Assembly: GCF_014844095.1 (NCBI RefSeq)
Contig: NZ_CP062163.1
Location: 5,365,501-5,429,500 of the forward strand
DNA: 64,000 nucleotides
Source of the DNA: Brevibacillus sp. JNUCC-41
GTDB taxonomy: Bacteria > Bacillota > Bacilli > Bacillales > DSM-1321
Reading direction: 5' to 3'
This document shows, one piece after another, positions 51,106 through 63,766 of the stretch (position 1 is its first letter; every line of letters starts with the position of its first letter). A program made the position numbers and the translations under genes. Under the pieces are notes generated by a model that worked only from the letters and a program-made list of their open reading frames with translations, did no database searches and was not told the DNA's origin.

Positions 51106-51915
51106 TCAACGGTTTTTATTTTGAAGGATATTGATTATCAAATTGGCTGTTTCTTCGACAGCCTTATTGGTTACATCAATGATAGGACAGTTCAACCTTG
51201 ATATGATTGTATCAAAGTATGTCAATTCTTCTTTTATTCGCTCCACATTTGCGTAAATGGCATGATCATTGAGCCCAAGTGACTTTAATCGTTCTTTACG
51301 AATATGGTTCAGCTTTTCCGGGCTGATCTTTAAACCGATGCATTTTTCAGGAGGTACCAGGAACAGCTCTTCTGGAGGTTCCACTTCAGGCACTAAAGGT
51401 ACGTTCGCCACTTTATAGCGCTTGTGGGCTAAATACTGTGATAATGGTGTTTTGGAAGTGCGCGAAACACCCACAAGGACGATATCTGCACGTAAAATGC
51501 CCCGTGGGTCACGTCCATCATCATATTTTACAGCAAATTCAATGGCTTCCACACGCTTGAAATAGTCATCATCCAGCTTTCTCACCAGACCAGGCTCATT
51601 AAGCGGCCCTTTTGGCGCCCTTTCCTGAAGGATGTCCATGAGCGGCCCTAAAATGTCATAAGCAGACAGGTTTTCTTTCTCGACCTGTGCTTTCATATAC
51701 GCTCTAATGGCTGGCTTGACAAGAGTATAAGCAATGATCGCCCCATCCAACTTAGCCAGTGATATCACTTCATCCACATTTTGTTCATCTTCAATATACG
51801 GAATTCTCTTTATGGAAAAAGCAGATCCCGAGAACTGGCTTGCAGCGGCTTTTGTAACCAATTCCGCTGTTTCCCCTACTGAATCCGATACAACATATAT
51901 AATAGAACCGTTCAT
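51106..51915 (-). CDS. ppsR: Pyruvate, phosphate dikinase regulatory protein homologue (DUF299)
   Basis: A 269-residue bifunctional kinase/pyrophosphorylase of the DUF299 family, which adds ADP-linked phosphate to, and removes it from, PEP synthase or PPDK. The P-loop-like GVSRTSKTP (about 152-160) and the N-terminal [18 protein letters not shown] are diagnostic. Start ATG 51915 agrees with family length and has GGAG close upstream; ATG 51927 or 51957 would lengthen it. It lies 28 bases after ccpN, the usual partner in Bacillus (yqfL). Target enzyme is not in the window. Confidence 0.88.
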   Translation of the reverse strand: MNGSIIYVVSDSVGETAELVTKAAASQFSGSAFSIKRIPYIEDEQNVDEVISLAKLDGAIIAYTLVKPAIRAYMKAQVEKENLSAYDILGPLMDILQERAPKGPLNEPGLVRKLDDDYFKRVEAIEFAVKYDDGRDPRGILRADIVLVGVSRTSKTPLSQYLAHKRYKVANVPLVPEVEPPEELFLVPPEKCIGLKISPEKLNHIRKERLKSLGLNDHAIYANVERIKEELTYFDTIISRLNCPIIDVTNKAVEETANLIINILQNKNR

Positions 51916-51943
51916 ATTCTCCGTCATTCCTTTTGCAAGCCCC

Positions 51944-52582
51944 CTAATAGCCTTCATCAGCCAAAGCTACGAATGCTTTCGTAATATTGGTTTTTGTAAT
52001 CCTTCCAATTACTTCATAGCCTTTTTCTGTGTCTTTGACGACCGGTAATGAGTCGATTTGTTTATCAATCAATTTTTTGGCAACATCAATCAACAGGTCT
52101 TCTTTTGAACACATGGTAATATTGGGCATCCTAGTCATGATGATGTTGACTGGAATGGAGTTAAGCTCTTGTTTCCCAATACTCGCACGCAACAAGTCTT
52201 TCCTTGATAAGACACCAACAAGCAATGCATGCTTATCGACGACGAACATTGTTCCGACATCTTCTAAAAACATCATGACTATTGCATCATATACGGAAAT
52301 GCCCTCGTCAACAACGACAGGTATCGATTGGTAGTCTCGTACATAAAGATGGTTGAGGCTATCTGTCAAAAGCTGTGTCCCTGACCTGCCTGTATAGAAA
52401 TACCCCACCCGGGGCCTGGCATCAAGAAAACCTGCCATCGTTAAAATCGCTAGATCTGGACGAAGTGTCGCCCTGGTAAGGTTCAATCTATCCGCAATAT
52501 GCTCTCCAGTAATCGGTCCGTTTTCTTTTACGATTTGTAAAATATGTTCCTGACGCTTATTCAATTGGATTATAATCACCAC
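51944..52582 (-). CDS. ccpN: Catabolite repressor CcpN
   Basis: A 212-residue regulator with an N-terminal winged helix ([21 protein letters not shown], then [20 protein letters not shown]) and two CBS domains ([21 protein letters not shown] and [19 protein letters not shown]), which bind adenine nucleotides. CcpN represses gluconeogenic genes gapB and pckA in the presence of glucose in B. subtilis. The GTG at 52582 or 52579 follows GGGTG. It forms an operon with ppsR, linking two controls of the PEP-pyruvate node. Confidence 0.92.
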   Translation of the reverse strand: MVIIIQLNKRQEHILQIVKENGPITGEHIADRLNLTRATLRPDLAILTMAGFLDARPRVGYFYTGRSGTQLLTDSLNHLYVRDYQSIPVVVDEGISVYDAIVMMFLEDVGTMFVVDKHALLVGVLSRKDLLRASIGKQELNSIPVNIIMTRMPNITMCSKEDLLIDVAKKLIDKQIDSLPVVKDTEKGYEVIGRITKTNITKAFVALADEGY

Positions 52583-52743
52583 CCCACTGCTTTCGCAGAG
52601 TAAAGTAACAAAAGTTGTTCATTTAATAATTATATACTAAATTATTTAATTAGGGCATTTTTGTCCTATTTATTGACCATTTATCTTTTGAAGAAATCGG
52701 AAGCTCTTATTAAAGGGTTTCCGATTTCCATACATCCTTTCGA

Positions 52744-54813
52744 TCATGTAAGGATGATTTTATTCATGGCAGCAAAACCTGCAACTAAATCACTGATTTC
52801 CTTCATTAAGGATAAACGGTTATTACGGATTGCTTCATCCTCTGCCATGACCATTGTATTCTCGAAATATGACTCTATTTCCGTTTGAAGCGAAACAAGC
52901 TGTTCAAACCGCTCATTCTCATCTTTGGATTCCAAATAACGCTTTGCCACTTTTTGATATTTTACGTATAACGCATTCTCTTGATCATTCTCAAAGGCAT
53001 TAGGGTCGACAGTTACCTTTTTGTCACATTTCACGGCAATGTTCATGACGCGACTCAAAGCTTCCAAACTTTCTTTAAAGCCAGCTTCGTCTTTTTTCGC
53101 ATTCAAGACATGTGCACGTTCCACGATGGAATGGATATAGCCGATCTCATTGAACAGAACTGCATCAATCAGATCGTAACGGATTTGCTGTTCTTGAAGC
53201 AGGTGTTTGACACGGGCTTTAAAGAATATGAACATATCCGCTTTAACTTCTTCAAGATCACGTTTTAAGATGCCTTTTGATTCCAGTCCTTTAAGGCCTA
53301 AAACAATAAGCTCCTCTAAAGGAATATCCCATTTTTTCTCAGCTAGGATTTGGACGACCCCGCTCGCCTGCCTTCTTAATGCGTAAGGATCTTGGGAACC
53401 TGTCGGAATGACACCAATGGCGAAGAATGAAGACAGAGTATCAATTTTTTCAGCTAAACTCACAACTGCACCAATGACTGAAGGTGGTACAATGTCATCC
53501 GCATGTCTTGGCATATAATGTTCATTGATAGCCGCGGCCACTTCTTTGGCTTCCCCTTTTAGGAGAGCATATTTTTCACCCATATACCCTTGCAATTCAG
53601 GGAATTCATAAACCATATGACTCACTAAATCGAACTTGGCAATTGCCGCTGTACGAAGCGCCATTTCTTTTTCGGCCTTTAAATTCAAAGCATCCGCAAG
53701 GGCACCGGTCACTGCAGTTACCCGGGCAGTTTTCTCGGCCAATGTACCAATTTCTTCATGATAAACGATGCTGTCAAGTTTTTTCAAAGCATCCGAAATC
53801 TCTTTTTTCTGATCTTCTTGATAGAAGAATGCTGCATCCGATAAGCGGGCACGCAATACTTTTTCATTCCCTTTAGAGACCTTATCCAAATGACGGTCAT
53901 CGCCGTTACGCACGGTTACAAAGTAAGCAAGCAGTTTCCCGTCCTTATCTTTAACAGGGAAATAACGTTGGTGTTCCTTCATTGATGTGATAAGTACCTC
54001 AGCAGGAAGCTCTAGGAATTCTTCTTCAAAATGTCCAAATAACACCGTTGGATACTCTACCAAATTATTGACTTCTTCAAGCAGATCTTCATCGACCGGG
54101 ATGATCCAGCCTTTCTCCTGCTCAAGCTCTTTAATCTGATCCAATATAACTTGTCGGCGTTTATCTGGATCCGCCATTATAAATTGTTCTTTTAGCGTAT
54201 CTTCATACCGTTCCGGCTGCTCGATGATTGCGCTATTGCCCAAGAAACGGTGTCCTTTTGTTTCACGGCCCGTTTCCACGTCAGCAATGCTAAATGGAAC
54301 TATGTCATTGCCGAATAAGGCAATCAGCCATTTAATCGGACGGACGAAGCGGAGCTCCTGATTGGCCCAGCGCATATTTTTCGGGAAAGTCATGCCGCTG
54401 ATGATTTCCTGAAGCTCAGATAAAAGCTGAGCAGTCTGCTGTCCTTTTATGAATTTATTCACATGGGCATATTCCACACCCTTGAGTTCTTTAAAATAAA
54501 TGTCCTCTGGAGTCATGCCTTGACCCCTGACGAATCCCAATGCGGCTTTAGACCAGTTGCCTTCACTGTCCAAAGCGATTTTCTTAGCCGGACCTTTTGC
54601 TTCTTCTTCGATATCCTTTTGGGATTCTTCCACATCTTTCACCAATACAGCTAAACGTCTTGGTGTGGAAAAAGCTTCAACCGTTCCGAATTCAATCGCT
54701 TTTTCCGTTAGCCATTGCTGTACTTTATCTGACAATTGTTTCATTGATGCTGTCACAAAACGGGCAGGCAGCTCTTCCAATCCAATCTCCAATAACAAAT
54801 CACGCTTGCTCAT
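52744..54813 (-). CDS. glyS: Glycyl-tRNA synthetase beta subunit
   Basis: A 689-residue beta subunit of the bacterial alpha2beta2 GlyRS. Family parts are the N-terminal [19 protein letters not shown] (about 6-24), the HD-like domain ([20 protein letters not shown], about 395-414), and a C-terminal anticodon-binding [15 protein letters not shown] segment. It binds tRNA-Gly and works with the catalytic alpha subunit. It overlaps glyQ by 14 bases, so the two are made in step. ATG 54813; stop at 52744. Confidence 0.97.
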   Translation of the reverse strand: MSKRDLLLEIGLEELPARFVTASMKQLSDKVQQWLTEKAIEFGTVEAFSTPRRLAVLVKDVEESQKDIEEEAKGPAKKIALDSEGNWSKAALGFVRGQGMTPEDIYFKELKGVEYAHVNKFIKGQQTAQLLSELQEIISGMTFPKNMRWANQELRFVRPIKWLIALFGNDIVPFSIADVETGRETKGHRFLGNSAIIEQPERYEDTLKEQFIMADPDKRRQVILDQIKELEQEKGWIIPVDEDLLEEVNNLVEYPTVLFGHFEEEFLELPAEVLITSMKEHQRYFPVKDKDGKLLAYFVTVRNGDDRHLDKVSKGNEKVLRARLSDAAFFYQEDQKKEISDALKKLDSIVYHEEIGTLAEKTARVTAVTGALADALNLKAEKEMALRTAAIAKFDLVSHMVYEFPELQGYMGEKYALLKGEAKEVAAAINEHYMPRHADDIVPPSVIGAVVSLAEKIDTLSSFFAIGVIPTGSQDPYALRRQASGVVQILAEKKWDIPLEELIVLGLKGLESKGILKRDLEEVKADMFIFFKARVKHLLQEQQIRYDLIDAVLFNEIGYIHSIVERAHVLNAKKDEAGFKESLEALSRVMNIAVKCDKKVTVDPNAFENDQENALYVKYQKVAKRYLESKDENERFEQLVSLQTEIESYFENTMVMAEDEAIRNNRLSLMKEISDLVAGFAAMNKIILT

Positions 54814-55696
54814 TTGTATTCTCCCCTTTCACTTTCAGGATCGGGAAGCCTAATTTTTCCCGCTCTTCATAGAAGGTTTTGGCAACCTTACGCGCTAAGT
54901 TACGGCAACGGGCAATATAACCCGTTCTTTCCGTCACCGAGATGGCACCTTTGGCATCCAAAAGGTTAAATGTATGTGAACATTTCAAGACATAATCATA
55001 TGCAGGATGTACAAGTCCTTCTTCCATTTGGCGATGCGCTTCCTTTTCATACATCGTGAAAAGCTGGAATAGCATATCAAGGTCGGAGGTTTCGAACGTA
55101 TATTTCGAATGTTCGTATTCCGGCTGACCAAATATATCCCGAACTGTGAATCCATCTGTCCATTCTAGGTCAAATACATTTTCCTTATCTTGAATGTAAG
55201 AGGCGAGACGTTCGATTCCGTATGTAATTTCCACTGAAACCGGCTTACACTCAAGGCCGCCCACTTGTTGGAAATATGTAAATTGAGTGATTTCCATTCC
55301 ATCAAGCCATACTTCCCAACCTAGACCAGCACACCCTAGTGATGGATTTTCCCAGTTGTCCTCCACAAAGCGAATATCATGCTCAAGCGGATTTATCCCT
55401 AATGCGCGTAATGAATCCAAATATAACTCTTGGATATTGTCAGGCGACGGCTTCATGATCACTTGGAACTGATGATGCTGATACAGTCGATTAGGGTTCT
55501 CGCCATAACGGCCGTCAGCAGGACGGCGGGAAGGTTCCACGTAAGCAACGCTCCAAGGCTCCGGTCCAATGGCTCTCAGGAACGTGTATGGGCTCATCGT
55601 TCCTGCCCCTTTCTCTACATCATAAGCATTCATCAATATGCAGCCTTGTTCAGACCAATGCTTTTGTAACGTTAAAATCATATTTTGAATATTCAT
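54800..55696 (-). CDS. glyQ: Glycyl-tRNA synthetase alpha subunit
   Basis: A 298-residue class II synthetase catalytic subunit. Motif 2 lies in [21 protein letters not shown] (about 52-72), motif 3 in [11 protein letters not shown] (about 160-170), and [14 protein letters not shown] is the alpha-subunit signature. ATG 55696 follows GGAGGTG. It charges tRNA-Gly together with GlyS. The leader upstream is a T-box riboswitch with its own promoter, so transcription depends on uncharged tRNA-Gly. Confidence 0.97.
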   Translation of the reverse strand: MNIQNMILTLQKHWSEQGCILMNAYDVEKGAGTMSPYTFLRAIGPEPWSVAYVEPSRRPADGRYGENPNRLYQHHQFQVIMKPSPDNIQELYLDSLRALGINPLEHDIRFVEDNWENPSLGCAGLGWEVWLDGMEITQFTYFQQVGGLECKPVSVEITYGIERLASYIQDKENVFDLEWTDGFTVRDIFGQPEYEHSKYTFETSDLDMLFQLFTMYEKEAHRQMEEGLVHPAYDYVLKCSHTFNLLDAKGAISVTERTGYIARCRNLARKVAKTFYEEREKLGFPILKVKGENTNEQA

Positions 55697-55769
55697 CGTA
55701 CACCTCCAGATTATTTAAAACGGCTCTTATAAAATTAAGGAATAGGAACCCATTACATCTTGGCAAACA

Positions 55770-55985
55770 AAAAACTCCCGTCCCTATGCGAAATGCATAG
55801 GGACGAGAGTTTACCCGCGGTTCCACCCTAATTGCCGTTTATAAAACGGCCTCTTTTCAAAGCAACATGCTCCGGAAACGCCCTTCCCTGTAAATCCATA
55901 CCCCGGCTTCCACCGTCCCGGGTTCGCTTTTTATGGAGAATGACAGATACTCTTTTCCATCAACGCAATCTTCTTATTTTGATGA
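55770..55985 (-). promoter_or_regulatory. Glycine T-box riboswitch upstream of glyQ
   Basis: The minus strand carries the T-box AGGGTGGAACCGCG (55816-55829), followed by the terminator CTCTCGTCCCTATGC/GCATAGGGACGGGAG with six T (55770-55812). The T-box competes with the terminator stem as antiterminator. Upstream are the Stem I parts, including the apical CCCGGGACGGTGGAAG (around 55910) and GGGAAGGGCGTTTCC (around 55880), whose GGC (55880-55882) is the likely specifier for glycine. Extent at the 5' end is set by the promoter at 55991. Confidence 0.92.
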
Positions 55986-55990
55986 TTAGA

Positions 55991-56019
55991 ATTTTATACA
56001 AACTAGCATGGAATGTCAA
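55991..56019 (-). promoter_or_regulatory. Sigma-A promoter of glyQ-glyS
   Basis: A perfect TTGACA (56014-56019 on the minus strand), a 17-base spacer and TAAAAT (55991-55996). The -35 lies 12 bases after the recO stop, and the predicted RNA start agrees with the T-box leader. Confidence 0.88.
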
Positions 56020-56030
56020 TAGGGCAGATC

Positions 56031-56783
56031 CTAAAACATATCTTTCATCGTATCAATCTGTTTCAGGAACTTTTTTGATTTCAAATGCAGACCGGAATAT
56101 TCCTCATAATATGCATCGATGATCTTCCGAAGTTCTTTTTTCGTTTCAGGCTTAACGGAAATGTTTCCGAGCCTTGATAAATCGAAATAATAAAAGATTC
56201 GAAGCAATTTGACGGCTGCAGGTGAAATTTTATAATGATAAGGGTCTTTCCCCAGACAGCGGTGACAGATAAAGCCCGCTTCCCGAAGCGAGAAGGAGAA
56301 TTCCCCTTCCGTTTCACCACATACAGCACACTGATTCAGCACTGGGTTAATCCCATTTACGGGCAGCATCTTCATTTCAAAAATGAATGTCAAAACCTCT
56401 GCGTCATATTCCTCGTTTATGTAATGCAAGGTTTGCGAAAGCAATTCATATAAATACGGATTCGGCTTCTTATCCTCGACGCTTTTATCAAGCAATTCAA
56501 CAATATATGAAGCATAAGCAGTGGCAAAAAGATCCTCCCGTATGAAACGGAGTGAATCGACCATTTCGCCTTGCTGAAGACTACCGAGTCCGGTTGATGT
56601 GGTTACAAGAAAATACCCGGAGCAAAAAAGCTGTGTGACGGCAGAAAGCCTGCTGTTTGGTTTACTGGCTCCTCTAGCCATAACGCCAATTTTTCCTAGC
56701 TCACGGGTATATATAGTAATGATTTTGTTATTTTCTCCATATGCAGTTCGCCTTATGACAATGCCCTCACATTTTTGGAGCAT
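56031..56783 (-). CDS. recO: DNA repair protein RecO
   Basis: A 250-residue recombination mediator. The OB-fold N-terminus ([20 protein letters not shown], about 7-26; [16 protein letters not shown]) is followed by a helical domain with a zinc-like cluster CAVC...CHRC (about 146-149 and 175-178). RecO loads RecA on SSB-coated DNA with RecR. ATG 56783 lies after yqzL by 33 bases; in Bacillus the order era-yqzL-recO is conserved. Confidence 0.94.
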   Translation of the reverse strand: MLQKCEGIVIRRTAYGENNKIITIYTRELGKIGVMARGASKPNSRLSAVTQLFCSGYFLVTTSTGLGSLQQGEMVDSLRFIREDLFATAYASYIVELLDKSVEDKKPNPYLYELLSQTLHYINEEYDAEVLTFIFEMKMLPVNGINPVLNQCAVCGETEGEFSFSLREAGFICHRCLGKDPYHYKISPAAVKLLRIFYYFDLSRLGNISVKPETKKELRKIIDAYYEEYSGLHLKSKKFLKQIDTMKDMF

Positions 56784-56816
56784 ACCAAGACACCACCCAT
56801 GCTCGCCAAGACTAAC

Positions 56817-56960
56817 CTATGAAACAGGAAAATCAATTTCTGCTAGCTCATCGTTCAATACCAAGTGTCTTTCCTGTCTCTCGACTTCTATCTCCTTAAA
56901 CAGCAAATAGGTGTCCACATTACCTGTTTCAGTAAATAACTCCCAGGTAAAATCCAACAT
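56817..56960 (-). CDS. yqzL: Small conserved protein YqzL
   Basis: A 47-residue acidic protein reading MLDFTWELFTETGNVDTYLL at the start, then FKEIEVERQERH and ending DELAEIDFPVS. The FTxxTGNVDTYLLFKE pattern is the YqzL family hallmark. ATG 56960 has AGGTGGGC upstream. It sits between era and recO as in B. subtilis. Function unknown; too short for many gene finders. Confidence 0.88.
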   Translation of the reverse strand: MLDFTWELFTETGNVDTYLLFKEIEVERQERHLVLNDELAEIDFPVS

Positions 56961-57057
56961 ATAAAGCCCACCTTTCATTTTTAACTAGCAATGAATATCC
57001 GACCATATGGTTAGCTTGACCGTTTTCCGAACTTTCATGAAGCGTAAATTTTGTTAA

Positions 57058-58417
<1,360 letters not shown>

Positions 58418-58795
58418 CTACAGGCCAAACTTGGGCAAAAAGATAATCAATCCAACTATTATAGAAAATATAGCATATATGAATACAGCTCCGGCTGCAA
58501 TATCTTTTGCCTGCTTGGCAAGCGGATGGATTTGATCCGTTACCAGGTCCACTACCCTTTCAATCGCTGAATTAACGAGCTCCAGCGTAATCGTACCGGC
58601 TATTGCCGCTAAAATGAAAAGCCACTCCATCCCATTCAATGAGAAGTACCAACCAAAGAATACGACGATTGCCGTTAACACGAAATGTATCTTGATATTG
58701 CGTTCAGTCCTAACGGCCTCCAAAATTCCCTGACAGGCAAAAGAGAAACTTTTTAATAAAGGATACCTTTTTTTACCCTTCTCTTGAAAGTCCAT
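58418..58795 (-). CDS. dgkA: Undecaprenol/diacylglycerol kinase
   Basis: A 125-residue membrane kinase with three helices. The DgkA motif is [13 protein letters not shown] (about 70-82), with [11 protein letters not shown] after it. The N-terminal amphipathic helix ([19 protein letters not shown]) is also standard. In Gram-positives this family acts mainly on undecaprenol and recycles the carrier lipid for wall synthesis. It starts inside ybeY (23-base overlap), so it is coupled to it. Confidence 0.93.
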   Translation of the reverse strand: MDFQEKGKKRYPLLKSFSFACQGILEAVRTERNIKIHFVLTAIVVFFGWYFSLNGMEWLFILAAIAGTITLELVNSAIERVVDLVTDQIHPLAKQAKDIAAGAVFIYAIFSIIVGLIIFLPKFGL

Positions 58796-59249
58796 ATTCT
58801 TCCAAGATCTCCTTTTGTTTAGTGAACATCACTTTTTCATCTTCTTCATTCATGTGGTCGAATCCTAATAAATGCAGAAAACCATGCAGTGCTAAAAATC
58901 CAAGTTCCCGGTCAAATGAATGACCATACTCTTCAGCCTGTTCTTTCGTGCGTTCAATGGAAATGATGATATCCCCTAACATGCGGGGCATTTCCGCACC
59001 GACAATTTCCACTTCATCTTCCCCCATTTCTTCAAGTGCAAAGGAAATGACATCTGTAGCTGAATCTTTATGTCGATATTCTTTATTGATTTCCCGAATC
59101 CTATCATTGTCTACAAATGTAACTGACAGCTCGGTGTCTTTTTCAATGTTTTCTTTTCTTGCCGCAAATTGCAGAATGCTTTCAACAAGCCGCTGGGCTT
59201 CCTCCGTTACTTCATTCGTTTCATCCATTAAATCGATAGCTAAAATCAT
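58773..59249 (-). CDS. ybeY: Endoribonuclease YbeY
   Basis: A 158-residue zinc endoribonuclease for 16S rRNA 3' maturation and ribosome quality control. The zinc motif [11 protein letters not shown] (about 120-130) is complete, and [11 protein letters not shown] (about 64-74) is the second family motif. It overlaps pgpH (four bases) and dgkA (23 bases). B. subtilis calls it YqfG. Confidence 0.95.
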   Translation of the reverse strand: MILAIDLMDETNEVTEEAQRLVESILQFAARKENIEKDTELSVTFVDNDRIREINKEYRHKDSATDVISFALEEMGEDEVEIVGAEMPRMLGDIIISIERTKEQAEEYGHSFDRELGFLALHGFLHLLGFDHMNEEDEKVMFTKQKEILEEYGLSREG

Positions 59250-61420
59250 TCTTTCACCTTCTGTCCTAATTTATCCGGCTCCGGATATTCAATCCTGGAG
59301 TGGAAGATACCATTCAGCGATTCACATAAGGAATGCTTCACGATACTCAATTCTCTCATAGTAATGTCACATTCATCAAATTGACCATCAGAAATCCTGT
59401 CCTGAATGATGAAACTTACCAACTCTTCAATCTTCTCCGGAGTTGGGTGCTTCATCGATCTCACTGCGGCTTCCACACTATCGGCTATGCCGATGACGGC
59501 CACTTCCTTCATTATCGCCCTCGGCCCGGGATATCGGTAGGCAGCTTCAAGTGTGGACTCATCCTGTTTTTTTGCCTTATGGTAGAAAAACTTCAATAAA
59601 GTCGTACCATGATGCTGCTCTGCAATATCCACAATCTCTTTCGGGAATTTGTGACCTCGCAGCATCTCCCCGCCATCTACGGCATGGGCAATGATGATAT
59701 CCCTGCTCGTTTCCGGCTGCAGCCGATCATGCGGGTTCTCTTCATTCATCTGATTTTCGATGAAGAAATGCGGCCGCTTCGTTTTACCTATATCATGATA
59801 ATAGCTGCCGACCCTTGCCAGCAACCCATTCGACCCGATGGCTTCACAAGCCGATTCCGCCAAATTGGCAACCATAACACTGTGATGATATGTCCCCGGT
59901 GCCTCAATCAAAATCCTCCGCAATAACGGATGATTGGGATTCGCGAGCTCGATAAGCTTAATCGATGATAAGATCCCGAAACCTGCCTCGAAAAACGGTA
60001 ACAGGCCCATTGTCAAAACGGCTGAACCCACTCCAGAACCTATGGCGGCAGCAGCATAATACAAGTACTCCATTCTAGTATAATGGCTGTCCATAATAAA
60101 GATGAGAGAAAAAACAAATGCCATATTGATTAAAGACAATAGCAGCCCCGCTACCAGCACCTTTGATTTGAAATTCGGCCTGGATAGAATGATGATTGCC
60201 GTCAATCCCCCGAAAATGATATAAAGCCCCATCGAGAAATCCAGATTTCCAGGTGTATCACCATTAAATATAATCGTACCATACGAACCTAACAATATGA
60301 TCATTGCCACCGCTAACTTATCATTCAATAATATCTTGATGATCATCGCCGCCATGGCACCCGGAAAAATGTATTCCAAGTTCGAGTTTTTCAAGTCTGC
60401 CAGAATGCTGACCGTTTTCATGGTAGCCATTGAAAGGATAAAGACAAGACTGAAGATCAATAATTGGTTGTACTTGTTATCCTTTTTGGAAATGGAATAG
60501 TAGAAATAGTAATAAAAAGCGGCAAAGGTCAGGAATATGAATAACAGCAGGCCGATATACGGGTAAATGGTAGACTCCGTATTTAAGAAGCCTGCCAGTT
60601 CAAGCTGCCTATATACATCCCTGTCCACTAATTGATTTTCTTCAACGATGATCTGACCTTGAAGGATCCTGATCGGCTCCACGCTTTCAATCGCTTTCCT
60701 TCGCTGTTCTTCGGTTTTGTCCTTATCGAAAAATACATTCTGAATGATTGCCGTACGCGCAAGGGAAGTGGAGGCTTTTTTCATATCGCCACTAATGCTC
60801 ATATAATCCAATTCCTCTACAACCTTTTTCTTGGCATTTTCGACGTCACTTGCAGCGATCCGCGAGCTCATCACATTATTCACGGCTGTAATGGTTGAAT
60901 CCTTCGCTATTTTCAACTCATCTTCATCCGCCTGAACTAATGCCAGGAAAACGGATTCCTCGATATTTCTATTCACTTCATCGGTCAATTTTTCTTTTAA
61001 TATGGAAACTTTTTGAGCATCCGTCTTTACGGTCCCTTTTTTATCGTCTTTTCCCTCATCTTCTTTATGGTCTTTATCGGGGTCCGTTTCTTTATTGACC
61101 TCTATTGCTGAATCGAAAATGGATGAAATCAGATCGACTTTATTTTTGGCATATTCCTTTTTTAAAGAATAAACATCCGCCACCTGTTTTGAAATCTCTT
61201 CTTTTTCCTGTTCCGTCTTATAGGTATCTTCCACAGTCTTAGTTGAACGGATTGTTTGTTCCGCAGGCTTAAAAAGCTCTACCTGGACCCTTTCAGGCTT
61301 AACATTGGAGAACATTAACGCATACGCAAATAAACCAAGTATGATGAACAGAAGCACTTGAAAAAAGCGATGGACCAACAGCCCTTTTATTTGAGTGAAA
61401 AATTTCTGGATACGATTCAA
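59246..61420 (-). CDS. pgpH: Cyclic-di-AMP phosphodiesterase PgpH (7TM-HD)
   Basis: A 724-residue protein: an N-terminal membrane helix, an extracytoplasmic 7TMR-HDED domain (about 45-285) with a Glu/Lys-rich insertion, seven helices (about 288-480) and a C-terminal HD domain with YYHDIGK (about 538-544) and other His/Asp metal ligands ([14 protein letters not shown]). It breaks down c-di-AMP and so affects potassium balance and wall stress. TTG 61420 follows AGGAGGACC. It lies between phoH and ybeY. Confidence 0.94.
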   Translation of the reverse strand: MNRIQKFFTQIKGLLVHRFFQVLLFIILGLFAYALMFSNVKPERVQVELFKPAEQTIRSTKTVEDTYKTEQEKEEISKQVADVYSLKKEYAKNKVDLISSIFDSAIEVNKETDPDKDHKEDEGKDDKKGTVKTDAQKVSILKEKLTDEVNRNIEESVFLALVQADEDELKIAKDSTITAVNNVMSSRIAASDVENAKKKVVEELDYMSISGDMKKASTSLARTAIIQNVFFDKDKTEEQRRKAIESVEPIRILQGQIIVEENQLVDRDVYRQLELAGFLNTESTIYPYIGLLLFIFLTFAAFYYYFYYSISKKDNKYNQLLIFSLVFILSMATMKTVSILADLKNSNLEYIFPGAMAAMIIKILLNDKLAVAMIILLGSYGTIIFNGDTPGNLDFSMGLYIIFGGLTAIIILSRPNFKSKVLVAGLLLSLINMAFVFSLIFIMDSHYTRMEYLYYAAAAIGSGVGSAVLTMGLLPFFEAGFGILSSIKLIELANPNHPLLRRILIEAPGTYHHSVMVANLAESACEAIGSNGLLARVGSYYHDIGKTKRPHFFIENQMNEENPHDRLQPETSRDIIIAHAVDGGEMLRGHKFPKEIVDIAEQHHGTTLLKFFYHKAKKQDESTLEAAYRYPGPRAIMKEVAVIGIADSVEAAVRSMKHPTPEKIEELVSFIIQDRISDGQFDECDITMRELSIVKHSLCESLNGIFHSRIEYPEPDKLGQKVKE

Positions 61421-61564
61421 GGAAGGTCCTCCTAAAAAATGATGTTTATAATTCTAGATATGTAAAATCATAACAGTTTTCATGTGAATTTTCACCTTCG
61501 TATTGCTAAATGTAGCTTCTTATCCACTTTTTCCCCATAAAGTTTGTCATTTAGACACATCACG

Positions 61565-61596
61565 AAAAATCCGCCGATTGAAATGGCGGATTTTTT
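61565..61596 (-). terminator. Terminator of phoH
   Basis: AAAAATCCGCC pairs with GGCGGATTTTTT around GATTGAAAT. On the minus strand it starts two bases after the phoH stop and separates the sporulation pair yqfC-yqfD and phoH from the pgpH unit. Confidence 0.88.
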
Positions 61597-61597
61597 C

Positions 61598-62560
61598 TTA
61601 TGACTTCGCCTGCTCGTAAGCAGTAATGATTTTGGCGACAAGCGGATGCCTTACTACATCACTTTGTTCAAAATAAACAAAGGAAAGGCCTTTAACATTC
61701 TTCAAGATCTCTTCTACTCGGACTAGACCTGACTTCATGCCTTTCGGAAGGTCAATCTGGGTCCGATCTCCCGTAATGACCATTTTCGATCCGAAACCAA
61801 GCCGGGTCAAGAACATCTTCATTTGGGCTTCCGTCGTGTTCTGGGCTTCATCCAATATGACAAAGGCATCTTCAAGCGTACGGCCCCTCATATAAGCCAG
61901 AGGAGCTATTTCAATCGTTCCGCGCTCTATCATCCTTTGCGTCTGTTCCATCCCTAGGAGGTCATGGAGAGCGTCATACAGCGGCCGTAGATAAGGATCT
62001 ACCTTTTCCTTCAGATCACCAGGCAGAAAGCCAAGGCTTTCCCCCGCTTCGACGGCAGGCCGTGTCAGGATGATCCGTTTAACATGTCCATTTTTCAATG
62101 CGTTGATGGCCATCACTACAGCAAGGTAGGTCTTCCCGGTTCCGGCAGGCCCAATTCCAAATACAAGGTCCTGTTTCTTTATAGCCTGAATATAGTATCT
62201 TTGCCCGATTGTTTTGACTTTAATGGATTTCCCTTTAGCCGTTTTAGCGATTTCCTCATCATATAATTCACCGAAGTACTCCAATGTGCCTTTTCTTGCC
62301 AATTCAATTGCATAAAGCACATCCCTGGAACTGATTGCAATTCCTTTTCTCACCACTGTCAATAATGCGTTGAGGATTTCCTCCCCCATCGTTACCCGCT
62401 CGATATCCCCGGCAACACTCACCGCTTCACCTCGGGTTATGACGGAAATGCCAAGCTCCTCTTCGAGCACTTTTACATTTGAATCTCCATTGCCCAATAA
62501 TGCGATCGCTTCATTGGGTGATTTTATTTCGAGCTTAATTACTTTCACATCATCTGCCAT
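61598..62560 (-). CDS. phoH: PhoH-family ATPase
   Basis: A 320-residue P-loop ATPase (YbeZ/PhoH). A KH-like N-terminal region (about 1-80) is followed by Walker A GPAGTGKT (137-144), Walker B VILDEAQN (about 235-242) and the sensor TGDRTQ. It is a likely RNA helicase or ribosome assistant partnered with YbeY. AAGGAGAC lies before ATG 62560. Only three bases separate it from yqfD, so they share a message. Confidence 0.94.
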   Translation of the reverse strand: MADDVKVIKLEIKSPNEAIALLGNGDSNVKVLEEELGISVITRGEAVSVAGDIERVTMGEEILNALLTVVRKGIAISSRDVLYAIELARKGTLEYFGELYDEEIAKTAKGKSIKVKTIGQRYYIQAIKKQDLVFGIGPAGTGKTYLAVVMAINALKNGHVKRIILTRPAVEAGESLGFLPGDLKEKVDPYLRPLYDALHDLLGMEQTQRMIERGTIEIAPLAYMRGRTLEDAFVILDEAQNTTEAQMKMFLTRLGFGSKMVITGDRTQIDLPKGMKSGLVRVEEILKNVKGLSFVYFEQSDVVRHPLVAKIITAYEQAKS

Positions 62561-62563
62561 TCG

Positions 62564-63751
62564 TTAGTCTCCTTGAATGATTGGCTGTCCAATCGCTATA
62601 TCTTCAATAACTTGGTAATGTATAGATAATTTAACTTTACCATTCTCCATGCTTTCGTGCAAAATTTTTTCCTCGATGATTTCATCTTCCTCTTCTAAAT
62701 GCTTTTTCAATTCTGCTTTAGCCATTTTCCGGCCTTCCTTGACCGCTTCTTTCTCGGTATAACTTCGTACAATATCTTCCTTGCTCCTCAATGTCACTTG
62801 TTTATAGGAAATGGGTAGTTCCCATTGAAGAAAGTGAAAAGGCCTCACTGTCGTTTCTTTTTCCTGTTTTCCATATCCCGGATCCTTGAAACCCCATACC
62901 GGAAGGGAAAAGCCCCCCATTTTCAAAAAGTGCCTGCTCGTTTCATCCCCGTTAAAAACAGAAAACTTGGTTTTTAACGGAACTTCCACTTTCGCTTTAT
63001 ACCACGTTTTCCCTTTTATTACTCCCTGTGCCGATACAATCTCCTGTTTATCCTCTTTTCCAATCAATCCTGAAACAAGAAGCTGCCCTTTTCCTACATA
63101 ATCATTTACATTAACAATAGATTGTCCCTTTTCAACGAACATATCAGCGATGATCGCTTTTTTTGAAGCAACCAAATTTTGCGGAGATGTTTTCTCGACC
63201 TCTTTAGGCTGCCGTTTTTCTACTACCCGAAAATGGTATGTCGTTCCCTTTAGCTCTACCCCTACCCATGTCAATGCCCCAATCCGGTCTGACAGCTTAC
63301 GCTGAATCGTATCCACATCATCAACAAAGAATTGTACTTTCCCGATCTTCACGCCCATCTTGTCCAATTCTTTCCGAATGGCATGCTCGGTTGCCGGTTT
63401 GGCATCTTGAACCTCGATGCCCCAAACCATATTGGAAAGTACAAATATACAGAGCAGGAAAGCGATCATCCCCGCTAAAAACCCGCTGTTTTTCATGACT
63501 CTCTTCATTAGGAAAGGGAAACCCTTTCCCTGCATGAACTTTACTTTACAATCGCTCTTACGCATGACCTGACGGAGTTTGGGGATATCCCTGATATCCA
63601 GATGGAAAATCAGGGCTTCACTTCCGACACGCTTCACATCCCAGATATGAAGCCCCCTTCTCGTCAGCATATTTATCAGCCGTTCTGCACCTTTGCCATA
63701 AGCCTTCACCTTTACATAGCCTGTATAATAGTTTGTCCATTGGTTTTTCAT
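62564..63751 (-). CDS. yqfD: Sporulation protein YqfD
   Basis: A 395-residue membrane protein of the Spore_YqfD family (relative of SpoIV-stage proteins). The N-terminal part (about 1-85) is basic and cytoplasmic, with KAYGKGAERLINMLTRRGLHIWD. One membrane helix follows (FLAGMIAFLLCIFVLSNMVWG, about 91-111), and then a large outer domain. Sigma-E control is known for the B. subtilis gene; no sigma-E promoter was searched beyond the window end. GGGAGG precedes ATG 63751. It is 15 bases after yqfC. Confidence 0.9.
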   Translation of the reverse strand: MKNQWTNYYTGYVKVKAYGKGAERLINMLTRRGLHIWDVKRVGSEALIFHLDIRDIPKLRQVMRKSDCKVKFMQGKGFPFLMKRVMKNSGFLAGMIAFLLCIFVLSNMVWGIEVQDAKPATEHAIRKELDKMGVKIGKVQFFVDDVDTIQRKLSDRIGALTWVGVELKGTTYHFRVVEKRQPKEVEKTSPQNLVASKKAIIADMFVEKGQSIVNVNDYVGKGQLLVSGLIGKEDKQEIVSAQGVIKGKTWYKAKVEVPLKTKFSVFNGDETSRHFLKMGGFSLPVWGFKDPGYGKQEKETTVRPFHFLQWELPISYKQVTLRSKEDIVRSYTEKEAVKEGRKMAKAELKKHLEEEDEIIEEKILHESMENGKVKLSIHYQVIEDIAIGQPIIQGD

Positions 63752-63766
63752 GGAGACCTCCCGGGA

